A stretch of 64,000 bases of DNA from Perca fluviatilis (taxonomy: Eukaryota; Chordata; Actinopteri; Perciformes; Percidae). A program made the position numbers and the translations under genes. Below, piece after piece: positions 24,601 to 35,289 of this stretch. Position 1 is the first letter of the stretch. The number at the start of each line of letters is the position of its first letter. Location of the stretch: NCBI RefSeq assembly GCF_010015445.1, contig NC_053115.1, positions 182,363-246,362 on the forward strand, written 5' to 3'. The notes under the pieces are model-generated. The model made no database searches. It was given only the letters and a program-made list of their open reading frames with translations, and had not been told where the DNA came from.

Positions 24601-25105
24601 TTTAACTCTCCTGTTGTCTTCAGGTCAAATATGACCCATTTTAAAAAAATTCTATATCAGAAATTTGGGTTTCTTTCAACCAAAATCGACTAAAATGAAC
24701 AGATGGTTCCATTTTACCCTCATGGTTTGCTCGGGTCAAATCTGACCTGTTTTTCTTTATATCAGAAATGTGGGTTTCTTTTGCCAAATTGCCAAAAAAA
24801 TAACATGGACGCCATGCATGTACATTGCATGGAAGCCAAATAACATTCTTCGTAGGTAAAAGTAATGATTACTGCCATAGAATTTTGCATTTGAGAAAAA
24901 ATATTCAAATAAATGGTCTACTGACTAAAACTTTGACATGAACTGTAATTCACTCAGCATCTTCTGATCTTAACTATATACTTGTTTTAAACTCAAGAAT
25001 GATATAATGTCATTTAAATTGGGATTATTGACCATGAATAAAAACAAAGTGTTGAAAAAAATAACATTATTTTTCAATTTTGACGGGAAGACAACACAAG
25101 GGTTA
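24601..25105 (+). mobile_element. Family A: TTAA-type non-autonomous DNA element
   Basis: The left end is TTAACTCTCCTGTTGTCTTC and the right end is GAAGACAACACAAGGGTTAT, an inverted repeat of about 18 bp flanked by TTAA or TTAT. TTAA target duplication is characteristic of piggyBac-like elements. The interior has repeated AGGTCAAAT-TGACC motifs and no coding. It is the most complete copy in the window. Confidence 0.7.
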
Positions 25106-25320
25106 TCGCTCTTCTCAAGTCAAATGAAGGCTCAGTACACTATTTTCATTGAATTTGTGGTATTTTATTCAATTTTTTAAGCACATTTCTGCTTTTTAAA
25201 CTAAAAAATTAGGTATAGTGTCCATGAAGTCCAAGAATAAGTGTAAAACTCATTGTATGAGTTGGTAGTAGTGGGGGAAAAAAAAACATCAAACGTAAAA
25301 GTGACAGAAATGTGACAAAA
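25106..25320 (+). repeat. Family A, diverged fragment
   Basis: ATTTTCATTGAATTTGTGGT and TAAACTAAAAAATTAGGTAT match interior blocks at 38945-39000 and 52245-52270. It is placed head to tail with the previous copy. Confidence 0.45.
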
Positions 25321-25325
25321 AACAA

Positions 25326-26320
25326 CAACCTGAATTTCCCCTTGGGGATCAATAAAGTATCTATCTATCTATCTATCTATCTATCTAACCATCCATTTAT
25401 CCACCCATCTATCATCCATCTATCCATCCACCCATCTATCCACCCATCTATCATCCATCCATCTATCCATCTATCATCATCTTACAATACCATATCATAA
25501 AAATAAACATTAATAATACAATAATCCATCTATCATTATCATCATCCATATTACCATCATCCATTTATCATCCATCCCCACCACCCATATCCATCATATC
25601 ATCCATCATCATCCTAATATCATCCATCACATCTATCCATCCATCTATCCATTACATCCTCCACTACCTATCCATCATCTATCATCCACCATCTATCCAC
25701 CATCTATCCACCATCTATCCATCCATTACTATCACATCCATCCACTATCCATCCATCTATCCTCCACCACCACCCATCTATCCACCCATCTATCCATCCA
25801 TTATCCATCCATCCACCTATCCCATCTATCCATCCATCATCTATCCATCCATCTATCCATCCATCATCCATCCATCTATCCATCCATCTATCCATCATCA
25901 CTCCATCATCCATCCATCATCCACCATCCTCTATCCATCCATCTATCAACCACACCATTCCTCTCTCCATCACATCTATCCACCCATCTATCCACCCATC
26001 TATCCATCCATCATCCTCCATCCACCATCTATCCATCTATCCATCCATCACTCACCCATCTACTCATCTATCCATCTCCACCCACATATCCATCATACCT
26101 CACATCCATCCACTATCCATCCATCTATCCACCCATCTATCTATCATCCATCCACCCATCCATCCACCCATCTATCCATCCATCTATCCACCCATCTATC
26201 CATCCATCTATCCATCCATCTATCCATCCATCTATCCATCCATCTATCCACCCATCTATCCACCCACCCATCCATCCACCATCTATCCACCATCTATCAT
26301 ACCCTCCACTCTATTTTCCT
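25326..26320 (+). repeat. (TATC/CATC)n tetranucleotide array behind a LINE-type 3' end
   Basis: Begins with CCCCTTGGGGATCAATAAAG immediately followed by (TATC)n, the usual 3' terminus of a fish LINE family. From about 25385 the array becomes mixed CATC, TATC and CACC with about 220 tetramers, with best order at 26100-26260. Family identity of the LINE tail is from memory. Confidence 0.9.
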
Positions 26321-26390
26321 CTCTCTACTCCTCCACCTTATCCATTCTCCCTTTCTCATTAATTAATACAACTATCCAACGATAAGCGGA

Positions 26391-26931
26391 AAAGTGCTGG
26401 AAGCCTTTTTGAAAAAGTGTCTTCAGCCGGGGGGGCAAAACAAGAGTTAATTTGCCCTCAGCCTCCAAAAACAGCTGGCAGCCGACAGGCACGACAACCA
26501 CTTAACCAGTCAGCAGGTCGACACATGACACCAGTTTGGTTGGACGCTGCACACAAACTCACAAGTTAATGAACAAGATGTAGTAGTCTCAGCTGACTAC
26601 GATTACCCTGCATTCAGTCTCACAATGCTGCTTTCGTTTCAATGCCCTTTCCTTTACAGTGGTGCGCTGAGTTACTGACTGGATGTTTAGGAAAGGTTGT
26701 GGAAGTGCATTAACATTACAACATAGCTGATCTTATTTATTTATATTAATAGTATAAGGTTATTTAAATGTATTTGTGTATATACACAGTATGTCCTGGT
26801 TTTTCCCTGCCATAATACGGCTAATAAGGCACAGTGTCTAAAGGCTAATCTGTATTGTCGCCCCAAAAAATGAAAACCGTAAATGAGGGACCATCTCTGT
26901 TTCATCAGAGAGAGGTGATAGTAGTGAAGAA
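26391..26931. other. Mostly single-copy sequence; family C-like start near 26845
   Basis: Nothing coding recognised. CTGTATTGTCGCCCCAAAAA at about 26850 is shared with 58205, so the family C element that resumes after the nested MITEs may begin here. Confidence 0.35.
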
Positions 26932-26997
26932 TAGGGTTGGGCGGTATCCAAATTTTGATATCCTTAAACCTCCTCCCTATTTTACCGCGGTATACGG

Positions 26998-27388
26998 TAG
27001 GGGTGGGGGGAAAAAAATCGATACAGCATTAGTATCGTGATATTTTTCGTGGCAATACTGTATCGATACACAGACTCCAAGTATGGATCTTTTATGATAT
27101 ATGTGTTGGTCAGTCTGTCTGCTTGATAATCCCCATTTTGCAGCAATACAATTGAAGGGAGATGAACAAACAGAGAAATGTGTCTTTTTAGATAAAACAG
27201 ATGTTGACAAAATTTTCCTTTTGGGACATCATTTGAAACTGGGAAAAATTTAAAGTTGGAAAAAAGGTAATGCATTGCAATATATCGCAGAATACTGCAA
27301 TATGTTTAAAATCGCAATAATATCGTATCGTGACATAAGTATCGTGATGATATCGTATCGTGAGGCCTCTGGTGATTCCCACCCCCTA
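26998..27388. mobile_element. hAT-type MITE, TAGGGGTGGG family, inserted in the outer MITE
   Basis: The ends TAGGGGTGGGGGGAA and TGATTCCCACCCCCTA are inverted repeats. A perfect target duplication GTATACGG is at 26990-26997 and 27389-27396. The interior has ATCGTATCGTGACATAAGTA. A second copy of the same family is at 45178-45550. Confidence 0.93.
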
Positions 27389-27592
27389 GTATACGGTTAT
27401 TAACGTGACTAATAACTAACATTATGACGTAATAGGCTCAGACGGCGTCACCAAACTGTTGGCTTGTGCAGAAACTGAATACCAAACACTAATACTGGAA
27501 CAATAATAACAGAACAACTTACACAAAAACTACTTTCTCCTCCAGACTGTCACTTGATGACAACCACACATAGTTACATACATTATATTTAA

Positions 27593-27890
27593 TAGGGCCG
27601 CTCCCTCTTAGTGGATTAGTCGACTAATCGTTCGTTTTGGCCTTAGTCAACTTAGATCTCTGTACTCCATTAGTCATGTCTGATGCTGTTTTCATGCTGA
27701 ATGACTTATTTCCAAGAAACGTACGAGCTCATCTCTGGTAAACACAAGAATTAAAGTGGTGCTTTTAGCACGACTGTTTGCAGAGAAACTCAGATTTACA
27801 GACCTGTCGATTAAATCAACTAATCGATTAGTCGATGCGACTGAATGAGTGTTAGTCGACTAAGAATTTCTTCAGTCGAGCACAGCCCTA
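27593..27890. mobile_element. hAT-type MITE, TAGGGCTGTGCTCGA family
   Basis: Ends TAGGGCCGCTCCCTC and GAGCACAGCCCTA; perfect duplication ATATTTAA at 27585-27592 and 27891-27898. The interior has paired GATTAGTCGACTAATCG palindromes near both ends. Other copies are at 34989-35277 and 40161-40589. Confidence 0.93.
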
Positions 27891-28089
27891 ATATTTAATA
27901 TTTAATCCTGCATTGCATTTTTTTTTATGACTGTATTGAAACCGATACCGTTGTTATACCGTATTACCGCCCAACCCTAGTCAAGAAGGATCCTTGTTGT
28001 CATTACTCGCTGAACGGAAGTAAATACCACAGCGAGTAATAAGAAGATACTCCGGTTATCTTCTTGTGGAATAAGCACTGATAATCACT

Positions 28090-28720
28090 GAAATATCATA
28101 CATGGCTTTAATAGAAACATTTATTTGACGCATCGAGATATCGAATTGAATCGCTGACATGATGATCGTAATCGAATCGGGAGATCAGTGAAGATTCACA
28201 CCTCTGCCAAGAGTGTTTTCAGACACACAGATGATTTTGGCCTGCTCGGATATTGTTGTCAATTAGAACGAAGCAGTGTTTTCAAAGCACCAGGCCTTTT
28301 TTTTTTCTATTAAAAGCTCAGCGCCTATGGGCTGGAGATTTCCCTGACCGATAATGGCGTCTTCGTTCAGAATCCGATATCTCATATCGTACTAAAATAG
28401 TTCACCGAAACGTGTTTCTGGAAACATTTTAAGAGAGAAATAGGCCGTGCAAGTTGCTGAATCTGTCTTCATTTCAAATCAACAGAGGTCAGTTTAAAAG
28501 ATCTTCATCGGATTTTGAGAGGCTGTTCGTCACTCATCCCGCTCGCCATATCTGGGTTAGCTCTCCACCAATCAGATTGGTCATTGAGTCCGACTGCCCA
28601 CTGGCCGATTCAACATGTAAAATCGGCCCAAATTAATGCCGACTTGAGTCACCGACATCGCCAGACTGTCAGACGGCCGATTATCGGCTCGGTGCGTCGG
28701 CGCCTTTAGCGTTTTTGCAC
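28090..28720 (+). repeat. Dispersed repeat family C
   Basis: 28090-28410 is repeated in inverted orientation at 42546-42885, and 28390-28720 matches 58250-58597. Landmarks are ATAGTTCACCGAAACGTG, CCAATCAGATTGGTCATTGA and the terminal GGTGCGTCGGCGCCTTTA. No reading frame is conserved between copies, so it is treated as non-coding. Confidence 0.75.
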
Positions 28721-28790
28721 AGCACCAAAGCGTATGAACATAAAGACAACGTGGAGAGCATCAGGACGAGCCAACCGTAGACTGTATAGC

Positions 28791-29149
28791 TAGAGCTGGG
28801 CAATATATGGATATTATAATCAATGAGACTAGATTTCGTCTTAGATTTTGGATATCGTGATATGACATAAGTGTCTGTTCCTGGTTTTACAGGCTGCATC
28901 ACAGTAAAGTGATGTCATTTTCTGAACTTACCAGACTGTTGTAGCTCTTCTATTATTCACCTTTTACCCACTTAGTCATTATATCCACATTACTGATGAT
29001 TATTTATCTAAAATCTCATTGTGTTAAATATTTTGTGAAAGCACCGATAGTCAACACTACAATATCGTTGTGGTATCGATATCGAGGTAGCCTATTTGGT
29101 CAAAAATATATCGTGATATTTGATTTTCTCCGTATCGACCAGCCCTATA
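28791..29149. mobile_element. hAT-type MITE with perfect 8-bp duplication
   Basis: Left end TAGAGCTGGGCAATATATGG, right end CGTATCGACCAGCCCTA followed by TA. TGTATAGC is at 28783-28790 and again at 29150-29157. The interior has ATATCGTGATAT palindromes, as in the other ATCG-rich MITEs here. Confidence 0.85.
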
Positions 29150-29249
29150 TGTATAGCAGCAGACTCACGGGACAGGCGACCACTCGTTGTCTTCTGCACA
29201 CATGTTGTGCCACATGATGGTTTGCGTACACAGCTACACAAACAGGGTC

Positions 29250-29250
29250 A

Positions 29251-29286
<36 letters not shown>
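29250..29286 (+). repeat. (CAGC)n microsatellite
   Basis: About nine CAGC units. Confidence 0.95.
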
Positions 29287-29901
29287 TCCACACCTTATTA
29301 CACGAATCAATCCGAAAGCTGCTGAAGAAAGCAAGTCGTGACTGGTATGATAAACCGGTTATATTACCAAGGTTGTTGAGCTGAGAGTAGAGGGACCGAG
29401 GCTCGTTAGACTAGAAGGGAGAGAGACTTTCACACATGAGACCGGTCACGCTGCTGGGCTCCTCCATCTGTTTAAACAAGGTATTTTTAGCTTTCACACA
29501 TAGGCCTCTGTTCAACAGTTCGTTGTAGACAGTTGAAATTAGGTATGCCCCCATCCGCGGATACAGAGTCCGATCCAATACTTATATTTCCCTAGATGTT
29601 AATTGAATAAAATACTGTTTAGAATCGCCAGCCACAAAAGCTTGATTGAGTAGTAAGACGGCTGAGAGTACTTCTCCATATCTTTCATGCTTTTAGGTTG
29701 TAGAAAGACTTCTTTACAAACAGATGTAAGTAATGTTTCGAGTGTTTTGAGTGACAGCTGAAAGGGCAGAAAGAGACAAATATATCTCTAACAACAGTAC
29801 AATAACAATAGCAGAAATCAGCAGTGATTGGTAAAAGAAACTGGAAGCAAAGAATCAAAATGTTTGAAATAGGAACAGGTTCCTGTTTCAGTGTCAAGAG
29901 A

Positions 29902-29931
29902 ACTTCACAATAATGCCTAAAACAGGCTCTT

Positions 29932-29971
<40 letters not shown>

Positions 29972-30425
29972 CACACATTTGCCGTGATGCAAAAGAAGCG
30001 GACAGAATCACCTCATCTACACATGAAAACTGAATTCTCTCATACACGCGGAATCGCACAGAATTAGCATATATATTTTGTTGACCTATTAAAGGAATAT
30101 TTTTACTTTTTTTTTTTTATTATTTCCTTTCTCCTCATTGGTCAGGCCCCGTTTAGTTTACACGAAGACGCTCGCGGGTGAAAACGACACTAACTTCACA
30201 ATAATGCCTATAACAGTGGTGCTCATAAGTTTAGGAACCCATGCACACTGTGTGTGTGTGTATGTGTATGTACACACATATATACATACACACACACACA
30301 GACATATATACATATATACATATACACATACATACATACATACATACATATACACACACATACAAAAACTGAATTCTTTCATACATGCAGAATTGCACAG
30401 AATTTGAATATATATCTTGTTGATA
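29902..30425 (+). repeat. Diverged tandem pair of about 200-bp blocks with different microsatellite fillings
   Basis: Both blocks start with ACTTCACAATAATGCCT (29902 and 30192) and end with ACTGAATTCT-CATACA-GC then GAAT-GCACAGAAT (30029-30067 and 30367-30405). Block 1 encloses a (TAC)n run at 29936-29969. Block 2 encloses (GT)n and ACATA/CATACA runs at 30248-30362 and a GTGCTCATAAGTTTAGGAAC motif resembling a Tc1-family end. Confidence 0.65.
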
Positions 30426-30717
30426 ATAATAATAAACAAACTTCTTTTTTTCCAGTTTAAAAACAACAAGCGTAGAAAGGTCTCTACCTAAACCGTGGCC
30501 AAATGGCATTATTAAACATGTTGCCTAGTTACCATACCTCATCGCGTTGAGTTTGTTGAGTGGGGGAAAAATAAGTCGAAGCGAGTGGCTCCTCCGATAA
30601 GCACACGGGGGCAACAAAATTAAGAAACTCTCAATTGACTGCTAAACACCGGGCTGAACAATCGGGGTGTGTGGGTTAATTTATTTTATTTTTTTATTGT
30701 AGGTCTACTGCAGTCAC

Positions 30718-30960
30718 ATGGGAAAAGTAACTACACTTACATACCGTGAATCCTTTTTGAATCGAAAATCGATTTTGAATCGTGCACCCTTACTGAACAA
30801 TACCCCCAACGACTACTATGACAGCTGTTTTTTGAAGTTTTGTCGACATACCGTTGACTGGACCCACAAAGACACATGTAACGACCATTTGAAATCAAAA
30901 GTTCATCTCAAGAACAAAGCTAAATCCATAGCGGGCAAATTAGCTGCAAACAGCAGCTGA
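30718..30960 (+). pseudogene. CGGBP1-like / BED-type zinc-finger fragment
   Basis: An 80-codon ORF whose second half reads FLKFCRHTVDWTHKDTCNDH followed by LKSKVHLKNKAK. This resembles the N-terminal zinc-finger block of the CGGBP1-like, hAT-derived proteins that are numerous in fish genomes. Those proteins bind DNA. The usual pattern has two Cys three residues apart followed by His-x5-His. Here the first Cys of the pair is replaced (FLKFC; a Cys lies two residues further out), while H-x5-H is intact. The first 27 or so codons come from an ATCGATTTTGAATCG-type repeat, so the start at 30718 is probably not native. The stop follows soon after the finger, far short of a full protein of roughly 160 residues or more. 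Most likely a truncated, dead copy. The assignment is from motif memory. Confidence 0.5.
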
Positions 30961-31089
30961 TGCACTCATTACAAGCCACTTATTTTTGCAACAGGCACAG
31001 AGCTAAATACAGTACATAACGGACCAGGGAATCTTTAGAAAAAGTACCAAAAATGCAAGAAATATGAAATGATAAGCTTGTTTTCACCT

Positions 31090-31614
31090 GGCAGGAGCCC
31101 AGCACAGGCTTCTACTTGCCGACTGGTATTTACACCTGTTTAAACCACCAGGCTTCAAGCTCATAACCCTTCTTAAACCATTCATTCATACTATAATTAA
31201 AATCTGGGTTTCTTCCCTCCTGCATTCTTTTCACTTCTCAACTTTAAATCCTCCACAGAGAGCTGACCAAAACGTGACATCGGTCTGCAGAACAACGCTG
31301 CCTACCCTGATGAGAGGTATTGCGTGGGGCATGTAGGCTGCCAGCAGGGAAACAGGCAGTAAAGGGGAGACAAATTTAGCTCCAATGTCGTTTCACACAG
31401 AGCTGCAACACTGATGCAGCAGAATGTACACTCACTAGCAGAGCAGGGTAAGGTAGACTGGGTAACCACAGCACCATCTCTCCCTGCAGCTCAGGCTGGA
31501 AACCTGTACCTTTATCTATCCTGCTTCAGTTACAAATTTGCGGGGAACCAATCACAAACTGGCTTAGCCATCTGGCGTGCTATTGGCTGGTTTAACACAA
31601 TGTCGAAAGAGAAG
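31090..31614. other. No gene recognised
   Basis: Mixed sequence without tandem structure. A 78-codon ORF at 31414-31650 runs into the next MITE and has no recognisable product. Confidence 0.35.
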
Positions 31615-32045
31615 CTGTCACTACCCAAAGTGAGTAGAGTGCAGATTTGAGTTGCGCATGCGTCACTTTGCGACAAGTAACCTACAAGATGCTAACGGCG
31701 GTTTGAGCTAACGTTAGCAATCAAGTAGCCTACTAGATGCTAATGGCGTTTTTAGCTAACGTTTGCAATCTAACAATCATAGATAGCTAAAACGTTTTTG
31801 AAATGACTGCTAGCTACAAGTTAGCAATCAAACACAACATTGGCTGTCACTTGAATGGCGTTTTGAGCTAACGTTAGCAACCAAATAATCATAGGTAGCT
31901 AAAACGTCTGTTATTGTTTGTAAAGAGAAAAGTTTATTATTTTACAGATTTCACAAATTTCAGTAAGACACGTTATGCCGTAAACAGTTTAAATCCGAGC
32001 ATGCGCTACTCAAATTTGCACTCTTCTCACTTTGGGTAGTGACAG
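31615..32045. mobile_element. MITE with about 47-bp terminal inverted repeats
   Basis: The left arm CTGTCACTACCCAAAGTGAG then TAGAGTGCA-ATTTGAGT-GCGCATGC is mirrored by the right arm ending CTCACTTTGGGTAGTGACAG. The sequence GAAGC adjoins the TGTCAC ends on both sides, a possible 5-bp duplication. The core has three diverged copies of a segment with AGCTAACGTTAGCAA, itself palindromic. Superfamily undetermined. Confidence 0.8.
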
Positions 32046-32452
32046 AAGCAACCAAGCACCTTTTTGTGTTTACATTCAACAACAATTCCTACAAAAGAAG
32101 GATGTGTTTGCCTTACTACCGACAGGCTTTCGCTCTGCAAAGTACATCACCCTGATCGTTGCTCCGATTGGTTGAAGGACTATCCAATTACGTGCAGAGT
32201 CATTTGAACTACGCCCGTTGATCGCGCCTCTTGTGCACTAGAAAATACAGAGCAGACTCCCCAGGCTAATGTTCAATCTTTAAAAGATTGAGCTTGGTCT
32301 GGTGATAGCCAGACTAGAACATTCAGTACACTGGCCGTTCCCAACCTGGCGCGCCCAAATGTGACGTCACTAGTTGCAGTCTTCTCCTGAACAGAGGTGG
32401 CGCTAATGAGGAAAGGCTACCGACTTTGCCATTTCTACATACTCTACTGTGT

Positions 32453-32600
32453 GGCAGGAATCTGGCGATAACATACGTATCACGATACATGGGTCACGAT
32501 TGCAATATATTTCGATACTGTGCGTAAGGTGATATATTGGGATTTTTGAAAAACTATAATTTTTGAAAAACTAATATTTTAAAAAAAGACATGATGTGCA
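32453..32600 (+). repeat. Left part of an ATCG-rich MITE interrupted by family B
   Basis: GGCGATAACATACGTATCAC and GATTGCAATATATTTCGATA, continued after the family B insertion by AATATCGCAATACTCAAGTG near 34060. The exact ends were not resolved. Confidence 0.45.
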
Positions 32601-32855
32601 TAAAAGTCAAAGAAGTTTACTTTAGGTCAACAATTCAGTCCACAGAAAAAAAACTGCCAGTTTGGGATTGTGGTTCCCAGGTTCTTAGTGAGCTAATTTT
32701 GATATGCTAAAGTAGGACAAAGGTCAGCCATAGCTTGTTAGCTTCTAGCAAAAAGTCAGGCACTGCTAGGCCCTGTTAGGCCCTGATAGGCCCTGTTAGG
32801 CGAGGACACTAGTGGTGTGTCTCAGCATAGCCATCTAGTGGTAGGGGGTTTAAAC

Positions 32856-33966
32856 CATAGACAGTATATATATATAATGGACCAACAGACCCCGTTGCTC
32901 TGGACGGAGACCAGTGAAGGATATCAGAAGTCTCTTTCCCGGTGCTGGCTGAGCGTTACTGAGCAGCCTCCAACTGAGCTTGAAGACGTAGATGTGACGT
33001 GAGCAACCTGTCTGAAAGTGTGAAGTCTTCTGGTAGCTGTGCCAAGAGAAATCTCAATCATTCCCAATCTTACAGAGACGGAGAGCGTAGGTATATGTAA
33101 GGAGATAACATAGGCACAGGCTAATTACTGATCACTAACATGCTAGTTAACATTAGTCATTAAACCTAAACAGATAATGGAAGTCCAAACTGCCTGTGAG
33201 CTTCTCCTGTACTATACGGTAATTCCTCTACTGTGTGACAGTAAGTCTCGTGGTTATGACCCAATCGTTAGCCTATTGTTATAAAAGCGTCTGCTACGGA
33301 GCCATAACGTGAGCTACAAGGTAACGGAGCCTTTTATACATTGTCGTGTTTCTTTAGAAATAAACAACGGACAAATAGAGTCTTTAAACGCTTCAGATGC
33401 AAAGTTATTCTCCGTCAAAGTGACGTCAGAATTAGAGATGGTCCGATACCACTTTTTTGCTTCCCGATACCGATTCCGATACCTGAACTTGCGTATCGGC
33501 CGATACCGAGTACCGATCCGATACCAGCGTGTCATATATTTCATTATGTTTTAACATCTGTATACTACTATCTCTGTATGGATGTGATATGATTTCTTTC
33601 TTTGTTGTCGGTCTGGCTCAGGTTAAACTCTTTGTGAAACATGAACAAACGCAAACAAGGAATGCCCCAGAACTTTCTTTTATAGTTTTAATGAAAAAGA
33701 ACATAAATAAACTACTTTAACGTAGATTTTCTTTAGGGCTTCATTACGTGGTATCGGATCGGTGCATAAACTCCAGTACTTCCCGATACCGATACCAGCG
33801 TTTTAGGCAGTATCGGAGCCGATACCGATACTGGTATCGGTATCGGAACATCTCTAGTCAGAATGAATGGGAGCCAATGGGATGCTAACGGGAGGTGATG
33901 GCTTGTTAGCATCAAAATGGCGCCATAGGAGGTTAGAGTTCTGAAGCGAAGCTTACCCCCCCCTTG
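32856..33966 (+). repeat. Dispersed repeat family B, copy 2, carrying a hAT MITE
   Basis: Matches 19523-20205 almost base for base outside the insertion at 33433-33856. It starts CATAGACAGTATATATATAA and ends GAAGCTTACCCCCCCC. GGTTTAAAC stands on both sides (about 32847-32855 and 33966-33974), a plausible target duplication of 8-9 bp, though palindromic. Confidence 0.88.
33433..33856. mobile_element. hAT-type MITE, TAGAGATGTTCCGATACC family, with empty site known
   Basis: The ends TAGAGATGGTCCGATACC and GGTATCGGAACATCTCTA are inverted repeats. GTCAGAAT is present at 33425-33432 and 33857-33864. In the sister repeat at 19523-20205 the same place (about 20097-20104) has GTCAGAAT once with no insertion, which gives the pre-insertion sequence exactly. 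Length 424 bp, no coding. Confidence 0.96.
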
Positions 33967-34239
33967 GTTTAAACACAACATTAATGTGAACCACTGTCTT
34001 ACATGAAAATTTTTTAATAAAAAAAATTATAAAAAATATCAATACAGTATTGCAAAATAAAATATCGCAATACTCAAGTGTATCGATTTTTTCTTAAACT
34101 CCTAATTTCTACGGACTAGAAGAAGAAGAAGAAAAAGGTAAACAACGGCAGAACTGGCAGCAGCATTGCCGTCAACGCTTCGATCTGATTGGATGAGCTA
34201 CTTGGTGGGATCGAGCCTTTCATTCACCCTAAAATAACT

Positions 34240-34448
34240 CCTCTTAACCCAGTGAGTTCACCAGAGAGACCTGCAGTCACTCTGAGAGTCCTGGCAGCAC
34301 GTTACCCTCGAGCTCCTCCAGGCTTCCTGTTTCCGCTTCGTCACGCGCTCAAAATCCTGGCGCGCCGGCGAGATATCTACGTCGTTTTGACATCACATTG
34401 GCGCGCGCAAGCTTGGATGCGGCGACTGTAAAACGGCCTTCAAGGGTA
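34240..34448 (+). other. CpG-rich segment ending at a strong splice-donor-like sequence
   Basis: Richer in G+C and CpG than its surroundings (CTGGCGCGCCGGCGAGATAT at about 34358) and not seen elsewhere in the window. It ends with TTCAAGGGTAAGTAGG, an excellent match to a 5' splice site. It could be a non-coding first exon or an alternative promoter inside slmap intron 1, but on the opposite strand. The 80-codon ORF here (34189-34431) has no recognisable product. Confidence 0.3.
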
Positions 34449-34740
34449 AGTAGGAAGCAGGACAATTCAACCGCTTTAGCATCTAACTATCCGATACTAA
34501 ACTGACAGTATAAACACCAACCACATTGATGCAATGTTTTGATTAGCAGCTTCAATTCATCAATATTTCATTCACTTTTTCTTGTAACATTCACTAAACT
34601 CTGGTTGTAGCGTGGAAACTATAAAAAGTATTTATTACAGATCAGTGTAAGGGCTGTGTAGCTTTGACATGTTACAACTATGTCCTCCAGAAAGCTAAAC
34701 CTAGTCTAATCCAGTCAACTGGCACATGTTAGGACTCAGT

Positions 34741-34888
<148 letters not shown>

Positions 34889-34988
34889 TGGATTAATGAA
34901 TGACTGGATAGTTTTAGTGATACAGCTGTATTACAGAGAGATCCAAAGGGAGTTCCTAATCTGGCTCAAACTGCCTCCTATCTAGTAC

Positions 34989-35277
34989 TAGGGCTGTGCT
35001 CGAAGAAGAACTTCTTAGTCGACTAACACTCATTCAACTTTATCGACTAATCGATTAGTTGATTTAATCTACAGATCTGTAAATCAGAGTTTCTCCGCAA
35101 ACAGTCGTGCTAAAAGCACCACTTTAATTCTTGTGTTTACCAGAGATGAGCTCGTACGTTTCTTGGAAATAAGTCATTCAGCATGAAAACAGCATCAGAC
35201 ATGACTAATGGAGTAAAGAGATCTAAGTTGACTAAGACCAAAACGACCGATTAATCGACTAAGAGGGAGCAGGCCTA
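34989..35277. mobile_element. hAT-type MITE, TAGGGCTGTGCTCGA family, copy 2
   Basis: In inverted orientation to 27593-27890 and similar along its length. Starts TAGGGCTGTGCTCGA, ends GGAGCAGGCCTA. The flanks TCTAGTAC and GTGAGTAC share their last five bases, an eroded duplication. Confidence 0.88.
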
Positions 35278-35289
35278 GTGAGTACACCC

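Larger units (their letters stand above)
26932..27979. mobile_element. Outer hAT-type MITE containing two later MITE insertions
   Basis: The left end TAGGGTTGGGCGGTATCC and the right end ACCGCCCAACCCTA form the terminal inverted repeat. The flanking octamers GTGAAGAA and GTCAAGAA match at 7 of 8. Two other MITEs (26998-27388 and 27593-27890), each with its own perfect 8-bp duplication, are inserted inside, so this one is the oldest of the three. Confidence 0.85.

Noticed and set aside
34189..34431. 80-codon ORF in the CpG-rich segment
   Set aside because: No motif recognised, and it starts in ordinary upstream sequence. The segment is reported as a possible non-coding exon instead.
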